The position numbers and the translations under genes were made by a program. The notes beneath the pieces are model-generated. The model was given only the letters and a program-made list of their open reading frames with translations, made no database searches and was not told where the DNA came from. From Vitellaria paradoxa (taxonomy: Eukaryota > Streptophyta > Magnoliopsida > Ericales > Sapotaceae), in assembly GCA_019916065.1 (NCBI GenBank), contig CM034233.1:42572862-42636861 (forward strand): a stretch of 64,000 nt of DNA, in the 5' to 3' direction. Positions within the stretch are counted from its first letter, which is position 1. The number at the start of each line of letters is the position of its first letter. Below are positions 12,359-24,205 of the stretch, piece after piece.

Positions 12359-12734
12359 TGTGGGAACTCTATAGCCGCAATCCCGTGATTCTTGCCAAAA
12401 TGGCCGGAACAAAATCATTAGGAATCGGGTAAGAAGTTCTTAGATTGATGCAGATCTTATGTTTTCCTTATCTAAATAAGGAAATCTCAGTAAATCAATG
12501 AAAGGATTCCAATTTAATCTCGAATGCTACCCCAAGGAAATCATCTATAAATAAAGGTTAATTTCTAAAGTCAGGTATGTAATTTTTTACCCTAGCGTCA
12601 CTCTATCGAATTAATTCATCATTATTATTACTGACTTAAGTATCGGAGAGTTTTTGGCAGATATTACACTGGTGTTAACAAAGTGCAGGTTCCTAAATTA
12701 AAGTATAGATTAAAGGTACGAATTTCTAGCATCA
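12359..12734 (+). mobile_element. Candidate 3' LTR of Tat element A
   Basis: Begins TGTGGGAACTC and may end at TAGCATCA (12734) or, less likely, GTTAACA (12680). Contains a TATA-like TATAAATA (12546-12553) and the tract CTGACTTAAGTATCGGAG followed by ACACTGGTGTTAACA, which resembles ACACCGGTGTTCTTA in the LTR of element B. The 5' partner is not in the window, so the boundaries are uncertain. Confidence 0.5.
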
Positions 12735-13006
12735 TTATGAAACATAATAGTTCAATGTACAAAATTTTCATTTATATAAGATTAAATATATATATATAAA
12801 TATGTAATTTTATTTTTAATATCATAAACATATAATTAAAAACAAAATAAAATCTTATATATATACATGCATCGAAGGTAGTAAATAAAGATGTATATAA
12901 AAACAAAATATGGTCACATATATACACACCTGATTATTAAATTTATGTATGAAAGAAATTTAAAAAAAGACTGAATAAATGGGACAAGAAATGAAAAAGG
13001 CAAATT
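12735..13006. other. AT-rich spacer
   Basis: No coding signal. AT-rich DNA with TATATATA runs (12787-12805 and near 12860), lying between the end of Tat A and the left direct repeat. Confidence 0.6.
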
Positions 13007-13208
13007 ATATGTCTGGAAGCACAAGAAGCTGAATTTAACCCAAACTTAGGATGTGCGGAAATCGAGACCTTGCATATGTGTGATATATAGAGAGTTTTCT
13101 TTGATAGGCTATTAAGATTATAAATATTTAATAGAATACTAATTTTTTTATATTTATCATATTTAATAATACTTTTTGAAATCGCATCTAGGTAGATAAT
13201 AAGCCTAA
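13007..13208 (+). repeat. Left copy of a roughly 200-bp direct repeat
   Basis: Shares with 17122-17325, in the same orientation, the tracts GATATATAGAGAGTTTTCTT and GATAGGCTATTAAGATTATA, and ends in AATCGCATCTAGG plus GATAATA. The copies differ by scattered substitutions and small indels. Both start at ATATG. The right copy abuts the LTR of the truncated gypsy element; the left copy abuts its broken RT end. Confidence 0.85.
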
Positions 13209-16200
13209 GACTTGTTGTAGATGCTAATTATGGGTTTCAGACTCTTTACTTTTACCACCATATAATCAATATAGACCTCCATGATTTTGCCGAGGTCGTC
13301 CTTGAACATCTTTGTTTACCAAGCACTGGTAAGTACCACCATCATTTTTCAATCCAAAGGGCATGTCCTTGTAGTAATTGATTCCCCATGGGATGATAAA
13401 TGTAGTCTTTTCTTCATCATGTTTGTGCATGGGGATTTGGTGATACCCTGTGTAAGCATCTAAGAGCAACACCCTTGCACTACCAGTTGTTGAGTCCATG
13501 AGTTGGTCAATCTTTAGGAGTGGGAATGAATCTTTGGAACATGTTTTATCCAGATTTGTGTAGCCAACACAAACCCTCTACTTCCCATTCTTCTTTTTCA
13601 CAACTACTGTGTTGGCTAGCCACTCAGGATAAGACACCTTCCTTATGGCCTCAGCTTCTAACCTCCTCTGTGATGGCCTCGGCATGTTGCAAGGTAGACC
13701 TTTTAGCTTTCTGAGCCACTAGCTTAACCTTTGGATTAACATTCAATTTATGACTCATGGCTTCAAGCGAAATACCTAGCATTTCTTAGGGCATCCAAGC
13801 AAACATTCTAATATTCTTTAGAAGCATCTCCATCATCTCTAGTTTTTCCTTGGTGCTCAAGTTTGCCCCAGTTAAGAAAAACTTGTCATCCTTGGCTGAG
13901 CTAACGTAATCCTTCTATGGCCTTTTGCTCTGAGTCCCCTCCAACGTCATCAATTTTCAGGGTACCCTCGGACATCTCCATAAGTTAGATTTGCTTGGGA
14001 AGGGGATTGGACTTTAATGCAGTAGTGAAGCACCTCTTTGAAGCATCTTGGTCTCCCCTAATCTTTATCACCTCATTGCTATTACAGAACTCAAGAACTT
14101 GGTGATAAGTAGAAGGTACTGCCTTTAGGGTATGAACCCAAGATCTTCCTACTATGGCATCATAGAAAGACGGTGTGTCCACCAGTGTAAACTCCACCCA
14201 TAATCAACCGGTCCTGCCTGAACAGGTATGATAACTCTCCTAAGTGGCCAGACTAGGGTAGAGTTGAACCCAATGAGTGGGGATTCAACTGGTCCCAAGT
14301 CATCTTTAGTTAGCCCTAAGTTTTTGAATAGGCTTAGAAACATAACTTCAGTCAAACTCCTAACAGTAACTAGGACTCTTTTTATGTCTAATCCTAACAT
14401 TTTGAGGGTAATTACTAGTGCATCGTTATATGGTTGCTACACCCTATCGCGTTCATCTTCTAAAAATGATATGCTCCAAGTAACTTCCCTTCTTGGACAT
14501 TTGCTTGGGGTAGTATCCACCTTCAGCACTTCCCTAAATTTGCCAACGTGTTGGTCCTCCCCCCTGGGGTAGACAACAATACCTTGTAGGTGATTTTCCA
14601 TGTGAATGACATGGATAACCACCGGTTGGTGAACTTCTCCCCTTAGCCTTGCCCTTGGAGGTTACTGAATGTCTCCCTCGTTGACACATTGATCCTCTGA
14701 GTGCTTCTTGTTCCTCCATTCACCCTTTTGATCATTCCATTGGGCTCGAGGTTGTTGTCCCTCTTCATATGTCTTGGTTTCATCAATATATTCCTTGAGG
14801 TAGCCCTCTTTTACTGAATCTTCTAGGAGATATTGCAAGAAGTGACATGCTCTAGTGTGATGCCCCCTATCCTAATGGTAAGAACTGTAATCTTTATGGG
14901 TCACCTTGCTTAAGAAATCAGGTTATCCCTTCAGCCATCTAAAAGAGGGTTTGCCTTTGATGAGGGGAAGGATTTTGAAGATCAGCTCCTTAAATACTAT
15001 ATTAACAGCTTCAAAGACTGACTTTCTATCTTCAATGAATTCCCTTTTTCCCTCTCTTTGTTTTTTGCCCCTAAACCCTACTAGCTTAGCTTCTCTTTGT
15101 TCAACTACCCTCATCTCATCTTCAACTTTGACATATTTCTCGATTCGGCACATCAAATCTGATATGTTAAATGCTGGCTTTTTAGTCAGAGAAAGTCAAA
15201 GTTTTTCACCTTTGGTAGCCCTAGTTTGAAAGAAGTGGCTGCCAACTGTTCAGTACACCCCTCTATCTTATTGTATACCTCCATATACCTTCAGGGGTAA
15301 TCCTTAAAGCTCTCATTACTTCTCTTCCTCATAGTGAAAAGTATATCAATAGTTTTTGGTTATGTGGCATTAGCCAAAAATCTGGCAACAAACTCCTCTG
15401 TAAGTTGTTTCCAGCTGCTAATGCTTCCTGGTGGTAACTTGTGAAACTATTAGAGAGTAATGTCCCCAAGGCTTGATGGAAATACATGGCACTTGAGCTC
15501 GTCATTCTAGCTCCAAAGTGCTATGGCTTACAAATAGTGTCTGTAATGTGCCAAGGGGTCTGATTTCCCATCATACATTATAGAACGGGGGATTACAAAT
15601 TGGGGGGGGTTTGCCTCTGTAATGTCACTAGTGAATGGGGAGGCTGAGATCCTCCCTAACGCTCTCCTGGCCATCATACGAGTTGACTCTTTTGAGCCCT
15701 CCAAATTGTCAAGCTGCGCCTTTTCTACTTTTTTGGGCTTGCCAACTTTCCTAGCTTTTACTAGCATGGCATCATCACTTGAAGAACTTTCTTCATTGCC
15801 ATGTTGTGTCTTCTGGTCAAAATGCTTCTTTCCATGAACATCTTCCTTCTGTTGAGTCCTCGCCACCTTCATCCTTTGTTGTTGCATTGACTTTTAGCGT
15901 TGAACATGGGCAGAGTGTACGCCCAATAATTCAACCCCAGGAGCGGTCGTGGGGGCCATTCTAGGGTCACGCCTAGAACTTAGAATCTTCTTTTCCTGAA
16001 TCTCTACTCCTTTTCTAGGGCACGTCTCAAGTTGATCGTGATATAATTCATCATAGCCCTTGTCTGCACTGGAGTTGGGCCTCTCATCATCAGAAAGATC
16101 ATTATCGACCCTTTTCCCTTCTCTTTTCTTATTTCCTATAGGATCTCTTCCAATTCCACTTTCTTTGCCTCTACAAGGTCTTGTAGCTCATGCCTTCTCC

Positions 16201-16420
16201 TCACTACCTCCAGGTCACTTACTCTACGTTGCCTCTTTGCTGCCTGACTTGGGGTGGCAATGGCTAATAGGTTCCCTCTTTGCATGGGAACCTCTATTTC
16301 CGTTGTTCCTTGTAGAGATGGTAAAGATGTTGAATTCCTACCAGAAGCCATCCTTAATGAAAAAAAAAATGGAAAAAGAATGAAGAGATGCCTCAGTAAT
16401 GTGGGGAACAAAAAAAAATG
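13209..16420 (-). pseudogene. 3'-truncated Ty3/gypsy gag, protease and RT
   Basis: Minus-strand element. Gag starts at a Met near 16350 (MASGRNSTSLPSLQG) and includes a KR-rich region, PPQFVIPRSIMYDGKSDPLA (about 15600-15530), further gag core to about 15100 and a zinc-knuckle-like DRGHHTRACHFL near 14860. The protease part contains LVDTPSFYDAIVGRSWVHTL and KAVPSTYHQVLEF (14190-14090). RT follows with LLLDAYTGYHQIPMHKHDEE (about 13470-13420) and YKDMPFGLKNDGGTYQ. The YxDD box reads YIDY near 13250, so the second catalytic Asp is lost, and the element stops about 50 bp later at the direct repeat. RNase H, integrase and the 3' LTR are absent. Many stops are present. Confidence 0.85.
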
Positions 16421-16440
16421 CCCCCCACAGTGGGTGCCAA
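16421..16440 (-). other. Primer-binding site of the truncated gypsy element
   Basis: The minus strand reads TTGGCACCCACTGTGGGGGG directly next to the LTR end at 16442. It resembles the TTGGCGCC-type primer sites of plant Ty3/gypsy elements. I do not assign the tRNA. Confidence 0.6.
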
Positions 16441-16441
16441 A

Positions 16442-17121
16442 TGTTCAGTAATAAAAAATTCCTTGTCAGAACTACTCTCCATGTCAACCCTGAGTCCAAA
16501 AGTAAGCCTGCCGAGCACAAAGAAAACAAAGGTTATGGCCAGAGAAGAAGTCCCCGACCAAAAAATCCTCTGATGCCAAAGTCTGTAAAGGCTTAAAGAA
16601 TTTAAGGAGTCTAAAACAAAGAGAGAAGAGAAGTGCTAGGTTGACAATGGAGCGCGTACCTTGATTTTAGAGCTAAGTGTCGTATTTATAGTTAGTCTTT
16701 GTGAATAAATTAATAAGTGAATAATTGGATTGCAATCATTATGTATTTTATGTGTATATATTAAAGTACGTAATAATCTCTCCTTCTTTAAATGCTTCCA
16801 TTTTACATTTAATGCCTCCCATCCTGCATTTAATGCGTGTGGGCCAAGTGGGGCCTAAGTAGATTGAATTTGCCCACTTGGATGCCCAAATGTCACATTT
16901 ATCTGCCACTTGTAAAGAGGTGAACTAACTAAGTTAACTTTTAGGTAATAAATTCAGTTTGTTTATTACTATCTCGCATTTATGATTAGAACTACACCAA
17001 GTTGGTTCCAAAACAGAGAGGGACCCAACATTAATCATCCTCTAATCACTCAGCCTTGCCGAGCACTTTCCCATCACACTTAATAGCATACCACGTGTCT
17101 AGGGTCATTTTTGTACAAACA
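16442..17121 (-). mobile_element. 5' LTR of the truncated gypsy element
   Basis: A 680-bp segment with inverted TGTT...AACA ends (TGTTCAGTAATAA at 16442 and GTACAAACA ending at 17121). It adjoins the primer-binding site on the gag side and is followed by ATATG, which also opens the left direct repeat. Confidence 0.7.
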
Positions 17122-17325
17122 ATATGACTTGAAGCACGAGAAGTTGAATTCAACCCAAACTTGGGATGTGTGGTAATTGAGACCTTGAGTATGTGTGATA
17201 TATAGAGAGTTTTCTTTGATAGGCTATTAAGATTATAAATATTTAATAGAATATTGATTTTTTTTGGATATTTATTGTATTTTAAAAATACTTTTTGAAA
17301 TCGCATCTAGGCAGATAATACACCT
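17122..17325 (+). repeat. Right copy of the roughly 200-bp direct repeat
   Basis: Partner of 13007-13208; see that entry. It is followed by a TA/TG microsatellite (about 17327-17366). Confidence 0.85.
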
Positions 17326-17539
17326 AATTTATATATATATTTTGTGTGTGTGTATATATACATATTTTTACATTTTTTTGAAAAGTGAAATAAAATGTAC
17401 TAAAGTAAAAATATCAATGTACAAATACACGAGGGCATACCCCCGGCCAAAGATAATCACTACCTCTGGTTCAAATTAATTCAATAACTTTATCAAAATA
17501 ATTATTTACCAAATAAATAATTCTAACAAAATAAACATA

Positions 17540-18190
17540 AAAATTATCTTCCGAGGAGGGATGGGGAAAGCTACCAACTTCGCACCAAATAAAGATTAGT
17601 AGAGGTGTTTGGAAACCCCCGTACACTCTAATAATCTTAATCTGACCACGTTCTTAGGTGAATCTCCATGAAGCCTCGCATTCATTTCTCTCAATAAAGA
17701 ATAAACAGTAGCTGCAAAGGAGAGTAGCACAATACAAGAAAGAAGAATAGAATCCTTAAAAGTAGAGCATACCTAAAGCTGAGTGGCCGACCAAGAAAAA
17801 GAGGAAACAACAATATTACACTTATCAAGAACAACCTTCCAAACCCGAAAAGAGTTAGAACATCCAAAGAAAAGGTGATTATGGTCTTCAATATAGTATC
17901 CCCACAAAGATGACACTGCATAGTCTGCATCAGCCTGAAGGAAACGAGTTTATCTTGAGTAGATGAGTCTATCTCAAGTAGACAACCTCTCGCGAATTGC
18001 CAACCATAGAATGAATGAATATTGAGGAATATGATGCTTAAACCAAAACACATGTTTCCACGACACCTGAGGAGAAGAAGAACAAAGAATCTTCCAAGCT
18101 ACCTTAATAGAGAAAATCTTTGTTTCCATTCCATATCACCCTATCACCACGCAAGTAATTTGAAGAGGGGATGGACAAAATCACTGTTGG
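17540..18190 (-). pseudogene. L1-type LINE ORF2 C-terminal fragment (zf-RVT)
   Basis: The minus strand encodes pieces of the reverse-transcriptase zinc-binding domain that ends plant L1 ORF2: IPSSNYLRGDRVIWNGNKD (about 18165-18110), WQFARG, then TQDKL and FRLMQTMQCHLCGDTI (about 17950-17895) and, in a shifted frame, FSFG-type and SALGMLYF remnants. The MQCHLCGD zinc ligands are clear. Frameshifts and stops are present and the rest of ORF2 is missing. A poly-T run at 18191-18209 bounds it on the 5' side of the LINE, so it is not its poly(A) tail. Confidence 0.7.
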
Positions 18191-20639
18191 ACTTTTTTTT
18201 TTTTTTTTTAACATATAAGAATGATTGATAAAGTTCTTTTAAGAAGAGAGAGTTTTTTAGGGAAAGAAACAGATTTTTCCTTTGGGCATGAGGTAAGGTA
18301 CAGATTTTAAGAGAGATTTGTCACATTGAAATGCTTTTTAATTTATATTATTACTTCAAATTTCTTTATTTAAAATTCATATTTATCCAAAGAAAGATAA
18401 ATATGTTCGATTAACAATTAAAAAAAAAGTATATTTAATTTATGTAATAACACATATCAGCGGATTAAAATACAAATAAAATTACATATACTTGTTGCAA
18501 ATAAATAAATTAAAAAAAGATTTTATATCATTATAGTCATGCATTATATATATATAATAGCTTATACATAAATATGTGGATGAAAAAGCTTATTTTAACA
18601 GTCTAGTTAGGAGTGTATATAAAGCGACGAAAAAAAATAAAAAATATGATTTGGGTAATTTTTTAACTTTTGGTGCAGCCACCAAATTATGGTTTTCAGA
18701 GATGAATAATGAAATTTTTTAACTTTTGTGTCAGCTTTTTAAAAACAAAAATTGTCCAAACAGTTTTATATTAGAATTTATTAAAAGTCGTTGAAAAGTT
18801 TTTAGGATTTTTAGAAAAGTTATTGAGTTTTGTGAAGAGATATTGGGGTTTATAAAAAAATTTATTAGAACTTATAAAAAATTGTTGGGATATGTAGATA
18901 TATATAAATTTATAAAAATTTCATAAAGTATAAAAAATGCAAAATCTGTTAGAAAATTTTACAAGTTTTCAGAATTTTTTAGAATTTTTTAACGAATTTT
19001 ATCTCAAAAAACATCCCCTAAATAAATAAATAAAGAAAAGAGTTGATATGTGGATGACTAGCAGTCAATGAGCCGTTAGGTGTGTTTGGCTTGTCTCACG
19101 TGTCATGAATTCAAATGGCAAAACAGTTACCCACTCGAGTAATTGCCATGACGGTGTCGACACCAAAAGTACGTGGGGGACTCCACTTTGTTAGGCCATC
19201 ATTGTGCGTTTATTTATAGACATAAAATTTTCTTGACTAAAAATTAAAATAAAAATTGTGTTACAAATTTTATTTATTTAACTTGAAGAAGGTGACTATA
19301 ATCTCTAAAATATTTTGATAATTCTTCTCTTCAATATTTTGTAAACTTGAATTTTAATTTGATAATTTGACAGCTTGATTTCAAGATTTTAATTTAAATT
19401 TCAATATGAATGTTTGGTAACTTGATCTCATGATTGTAGAGAATTGAACTTTAATTTGGAGACTTGATAGTTTAATCTTAAGATTGGTTCAATTTGAACC
19501 TACTTGATCCTAAGATTTGCAAATTTAACTTTAACTTGAGGGTTTGGTAGTTTGATGGACTAAAAGGTATAATAGTTTGATCTCAAATTTTATAAGGTGA
19601 ACTTTGAATTGAGGCTTTGGTAACTTGATTTTAACATTTGTAGGGTCAAATTTCTTCAAAGTTCGAAATTTTGTAGATTTGAACTCTTTCAGAGCTTAAA
19701 ATCTGAAATTTATTCGAAACTTGAAAACTTAACTTTAAAATTAGAGTTTGAAATACTCCTTCAGAGTTTAAAATCTAAAATTTCTTCAGAGCTTGAAAAG
19801 TTTAACCTTGAAATTGAAAACTAAACTCATTGAAATTCAACTTCTTTTCTTACATCATTTGTTTGAATTTTTCTCTTTTTGTCTTCTTCGCTTGTGGTAA
19901 TAGTATCTTTTTTCTTATGAAATCACCCTATTCTTAGTAGAGGAATGAAAAATCATGATAATTTTTAATTTTTTTTGTTAATTATTTTTATTCTTTATTC
20001 TATAAATGTACTTGATAGAATCTAATGATAAAATTAATATTTATCTCAAAATAAATTAAATTTAATTTAGCAATGATATGTATGATTATGAATGACGTGT
20101 CAATAACATATTCGTTTTTATAATTGAACACTTTGACGGTTTGTAATTGAATAAAATTTTACTCGATGATTTGTAATTGAATACAATTTTACATATTTAT
20201 TATATATGTATGCATTCTTGAGAAGGCCTATATAAATATATACAGGCATGCATATATGCTTATGTGTGATGAGTCTCATCTCATTTCAGCGTCTGTATCA
20301 TATCATGCATGCACGCTGGAAAAGCTCTCACTGTTAGAGCCATTATGGAAGGTCAATTCAAGTGAAAAATGCATGACACTGCAATCATGTGTGCATATAT
20401 ATATTTACACATGCATGACGCCTCTGTGATCTCTTTCTCTCTCTATATATATAGCGAGGGGCTAGAACTTGATATATTTATGCTAACCCATAACTATTAA
20501 TTACAGGTAGATGGATCTAATGGCTTTCAGCATCTTCCTACCAACACAATTAAGCGCGTCGACCCCAATGAAATGATAACTATAGGTATAAGTAAAAAAT
20601 GGAATGTGGGAGGCTGTAAAATTAAAATAAAATAACAGG
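18191..20639. other. AT-rich intergenic DNA with degenerate repeats
   Basis: No gene seen. Contents: poly-T at 18191-18209; AT-rich DNA with recurring TTTTTAGAATTTTTTA near 18960; a degenerate repeat tract at 19270-19870 (separate entry); a two-copy 34-bp repeat built on TTTGTAATTGAATA (about 20138-20192); and TATA/CATG-rich simple DNA at 20200-20460. Confidence 0.6.
19270..19870 (+). repeat. Degenerate tandem repeat tract
   Basis: Phrases such as AACTTGATCTCATGATTG, TTTAATCTTAAGATTG and TTTGATCTCAAATTTTA alternate with TTGAACTTTAATTTGG-like phrases at loose spacing of about 50-70 bp; then CTTCAGAGCTTGAAAA and TTCAGAGTTTAAAATCT recur. An old, drifted minisatellite is the simplest reading. 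Confidence 0.5.
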
Positions 20640-21213
20640 TGATAAGTGATATTTCTGACGCTCGAGCATCCGTTCAAGCAGATCCCGAGCAGAGCAGACT
20701 GACGTCCTTGGTCGGGTACGTCTTGATCGGCATTTCCCTTTTCGGTCGAATGAAACCCCGAGCGGGCACACGTATCAGGTTGAATCCAAGATGATTGTGG
20801 TATGCCGCTATAAGATAATTAGCGAAATCCTTGCCTACAATCCAGCTACTTTTATCAAATGGGAAGTGACCGCCTATTGCACAATCAAGGGAGAGAATCT
20901 CGGGATACATTTACATCCCATATATATAAAGATATTTACCTTCATGATCTACGCGATCTCCATTGAATGCCATCCTACATTCATGTTATGCCTAAGCCAA
21001 TATAAAAGGGACCTCCTTCTAACTTCACAAGGTGTGACATTCTTACTAGCCTGAAATTTTGCCAAAATTTCTATAGAACTCTACGCTAACTTGATCAATG
21101 GAGACTCTTTTTAACAAGCACCACACCGGTGTTCTTAGGTAGAGATTGTTCATCTACATCAAAGGTTGATTGATCATGATCCAAGTGTGACATACAAATT
21201 CAGTACATTATCA
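20640..21213 (+). mobile_element. 5' LTR of Tat element B
   Basis: Ends are exact inverted hexamers, TGATAA (20640) and TTATCA (21213), over 574 bp. It has a TATA box TATAAAAG at 21001-21008 and ACACCGGTGTTCTTA near 21123, and is followed directly by a decayed Tat-type primer site. Confidence 0.7.
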
Positions 21214-21231
21214 ATTGATGTCATCTATGGA
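21214..21231 (+). other. Decayed primer-binding site, Tat element B
   Basis: TTGATGTCATCTATGGAA sits directly after the LTR. It fits the usual Tat pattern TTGGCGCCGTCTGTGGGAA with several mismatches, many of them G-to-A or C-to-T. Confidence 0.5.
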
Positions 21232-21249
21232 AATGATGTTCTCGTTGTT

Positions 21250-22600
21250 TTCAGGGTCATAACCAGATCTGATGCAACTACCAAAGAACAAACAAACACT
21301 CCACCACCATCCACTTTGATTGAAAACCAAAACACCGATAGTATTACCGCCATTGAGAAGCAAATTGCAAATATCATGGCTGGAATGCAGACGCTAATTG
21401 CATAGAATCAAGCACTATTTCAACGAGTACCTGCCACACCTGTGGAAACCCCACCACAAGGAGCCGAGCCAGTAATGGAGAAAACAATGAAGGGAACGGA
21501 GATGGAGCCACCATTGACAATGGGAGACTCAAGGACAGCAAAAAGAGCCTTGATAGGAGGTGCCTTGGCAAGGGAATAGTACAATACATGCTGAAGACAG
21601 AGCAAGCAACCACGCCATTTGCTTGCGCATCGAGATAGTTGGAGAAAGAACAGAGAAGATGAGTAAATATAAGGGCAATACAGGCCGAGATGGCAGGGGT
21701 TCTCATTGCTGTGAGAACTCCCAATTTCCTTAAAGACTTGGTTAATAGGACAGGTTCGCCATCCACACAAGAAGTGATAGACCTCCCCCTGCCATTGAAG
21801 TTCAAAGTGCCTATGGTGGTGACTTTTGATGGCTTCAAGGATTCCCTCGATTACTTGGAGACATACAAGAATTTGATGCACCTGTGAGTAATCACCGATG
21901 AGATTATGTGCAGGGCCTTTTTGGTCACTCTCAAAGGTTTTGTATAGGTGTGATTTAACAAGATCAAGCCCAGGATGGTCAGCAACTTCACCTAACTTAG
22001 CAAGCTTTTTGTTGGACACTACATTAACGGGCAGAGATAGAGGAGACTTTGAGGGAATATGTGATCTGATTCAACAAAAAGCTACTTAGGCTGGATGACA
22101 CAGATGATAAGGTCACGGTGACAGCCTTTATAAACAGCCTCAAGTCACCAAAACTCTTATTCTCACCTGGCAAAGAGACAACCCAATGATATGGTACACC
22201 TGATGTGTAGCACCTAGAAGTATATGAGCCTTGAGGACACAATGAAGGTTTGGCAAGAGTTCAAAGAAGGAAGCAGCTCACGCTCAAATAAGAAGAGGCA
22301 AAACAACTTAAAAGACCGTCATGAGTTAATAACCTTAGGAGGCTCCAGATTGAGAGATCAAATTGAATGGGGTACAAATTGATACGCAGAGTTGGAATGT
22401 AATTTTGCCCCTCTCACAATGAAGTTGGAGAATGTCTTATACGAGATCAAGAATGACTTCGCTCTGAAATGGCCCGAGAGGTTGAAGAACCCAGCTAATA
22501 AGAGATCCTAAACAAAGTGCTACAATTTTCACAGGGATCATGGCCATGACATTGAGCATTGCATTAATTTAAGGAGACTGTTCGAGGAATTGATTAGGTA
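21250..22600 (+). pseudogene. Tat element B gag
   Basis: Starts near 21250 with RSDATTKEQ and IEKQIANIMAGMQTLIA (21350-21405). The retrotransposon gag core follows: LPLPLKFKVPMVVTFDGFKD and SLDYLETYKNLMHL (21786-21887), then, through stops, DEIMCRAFLVTLKGF, FVGHYINGQR, and a zinc knuckle CYNFHRDHGHDIEHC at about 22520-22564. At least eight stops or shifts separate these pieces. Order and motifs match Tat gag and extend the part of gag that element A lacks here. Confidence 0.8.
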
Positions 22601-22869
22601 GGGCAGACTACAGAGATTTGTCACTGGCCAGGACTAGGACAAACAAGCTAAATGAAAGAGCCCTGATTGGGCTCAACAAAACCAGCAACCCATGGGAGAG
22701 ATCTGGGTAATAGGTGGTGGATTCGCAGGAAGAGGTGAATCCTCCTCGGCACGGAGGAAGATGCTCAAGAGATATGAGTAGAAAGGGAAGTGATGGCAGC
22801 CGATCATCCGAGCAAAAAGGCCATAAGCTGAGCTTCAACTCATCATATGTATAAAGGAAGAGGCGGCTG

Positions 22870-23240
22870 AACTATGCCACCCACACGATGGCCCTTTGGT
22901 CATTTTTTCCATCATCTTCAACTTTAAGACTTGGAGAATTTTGGTGGATAGCAGCAGTTCTACCGATATCTTATTCTAGTGGGCATTTGAATAAATAAAG
23001 ATCAAAAAAGAGAAATTGTGGTCGGTTTCCTCCCCCTAGTTAAGTTTGCAGAGAACAGAGTAAAGCTGCTCGGGTCGATAGCCCTACTGGAGACCCTGGG
23101 CATCAAACTCCGGCAAGTGACAATGATGATCAACTTCTTGGTGGTGGACTATCCATCAGCTTGAAACGCCATCATTGGTCAAATGGCCCTGAATTAGTTC
23201 AAAGCAATAGCATCTACTTACTACTTTAGGGTCAAGTTCT
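22870..23240 (+). pseudogene. Tat element B protease remnant
   Basis: Translation gives WRILVDSSSSTDILF near 22935-22978 (VDSSSS for VDGGSS), then a broken C-terminal part near 23150-23235 including AIIGQMALN and YYFRVKFSIDHG-like phrases in alternating frames. It corresponds to the protease region of element A. Confidence 0.6.
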
Positions 23241-23619
23241 CAATTGACCATGGGATTAGTTGTGCCAAAGGAGATTGGAAAACAGTAAGAGAATGCTACA
23301 TTGCATCTCTAAAAGGGGAAATTAACAAGAAGACCTTGGTAGTGGAGGAGTTGGGGATTCGAGATGCGGAAGAAGTAAAAAGAGGCAAGCTAACTGACGA
23401 ACTAGAGGAGGTTATAGTAAAAGACCCTGAACAAAATAAAGTGGTAAAGCAACCTCGATTAACTAAAAAAAGAGCTAAAGAACTTCCTTAAAAATAATGT
23501 GGACATCTTTGTTTGGTCACATAAAGACATGCCTAGCATTGATGCCAAGGTGATGGCACACCAACTCGACATCAACTTGGGGCTAAATCGAAGAAGTAGA
23601 AGAAAAAAACCTTCACCCT

Positions 23620-24199
23620 CAAACAAAACAAGGTGGTAGCACAGGAGGTTAAGAAGCTCCTCAAAGCCAAGTTCATCCGAGAGGTCCACTATCTCAGCTA
23701 GCTGTCCAATGTGGTTATGGTGAAAAATCCAACAGCAAGTAGAGGATGTGTGTAGACTTCACTAGCCTTAACAAGACCTACTTGAAGGATAGTTTCCCTC
23801 TGCCTGTTATCAATCTTCTGGTGAACTCAATAGCAAGACATAATGTATTATTTTTTATGGATGCCTTTTTAAGTTACAAGCATATCAGAATGGTCGAGCA
23901 TGATCGAGAGCACACTACGTTCATCACGAATGTGGGCTTGTACTGTTATGGAGTCATGTCATTTGATCTAAATAACAAAAAGGCTATCTATTAAAGACTA
24001 GTGAATCAGATAGTCTAGTCTTAGATAGATAGAAATGTGGAAGTGTATGTGGATGACATACTGCTTAAGAGAAGGCAAGTCACCTATCACATCACAGAGC
24101 TGGAGGAAACCTTCAGCTCCTTGAGGCGATATAGAATGAAGCTAAATCTAGCCAAAAGTGCATTACGAGTGGCCTCTGGGAAATTTTTTAACTTTATAG
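23620..24199 (+). pseudogene. Tat element B reverse transcriptase, 5' part
   Basis: Begins with KKLLKAKFIREVHY-like coding near 23650, then MCVDFTSLNKTYLKDSFPLP (from 23746), FMDAFLSYKHIRMVEHDRE with the first catalytic Asp, and the YxDD box EVYVDDILLKRRQ (about 24037-24075). It ends with KSALRVASGKFFNFIVS, where the solo LTR begins. The remaining RT resumes at 26073 as NQGIEANPEKA. YVDD is intact, but stops near 23992 and 24030 break the frame. Confidence 0.85.
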
Positions 24200-24205
24200 T
24201 GTCTA
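24200..24205 (+). repeat. Left 6-bp flanking repeat TGTCTA
   Basis: TGTCTA here matches 26067-26072. Uninterrupted RT in element A reads GTTTCTAGCCAAGG at this point, so one copy is original and the other came with the insertion. Confidence 0.75.

Larger units (their letters stand above)
4278..12734 (+). mobile_element. Tat-type Ty3/gypsy element A (5' end lost to nested insertion)
   Basis: Plus-strand LTR retrotransposon with domain order gag C-terminus, protease, RT, RNase H, second RNase H-like region, integrase, 3' tandem repeats, antisense ORF and a candidate 3' LTR. This order, including the extra RNase H and the antisense ORF, is typical of the Tat lineage (Tat/Retand/Ogre). The 5' LTR and gag N-terminus would lie beyond the Athila insertion, left of the window. 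Stops and frameshifts interrupt every domain. Element B at 20640 belongs to the same lineage and gives a useful alignment partner. Confidence 0.8.

Noticed and set aside
21374..22019. Minus-strand frames of 154 and 199 codons opposite Tat B gag
   Set aside because: The plus strand carries recognisable gag motifs here; the minus frames show no family features and overlap each other.
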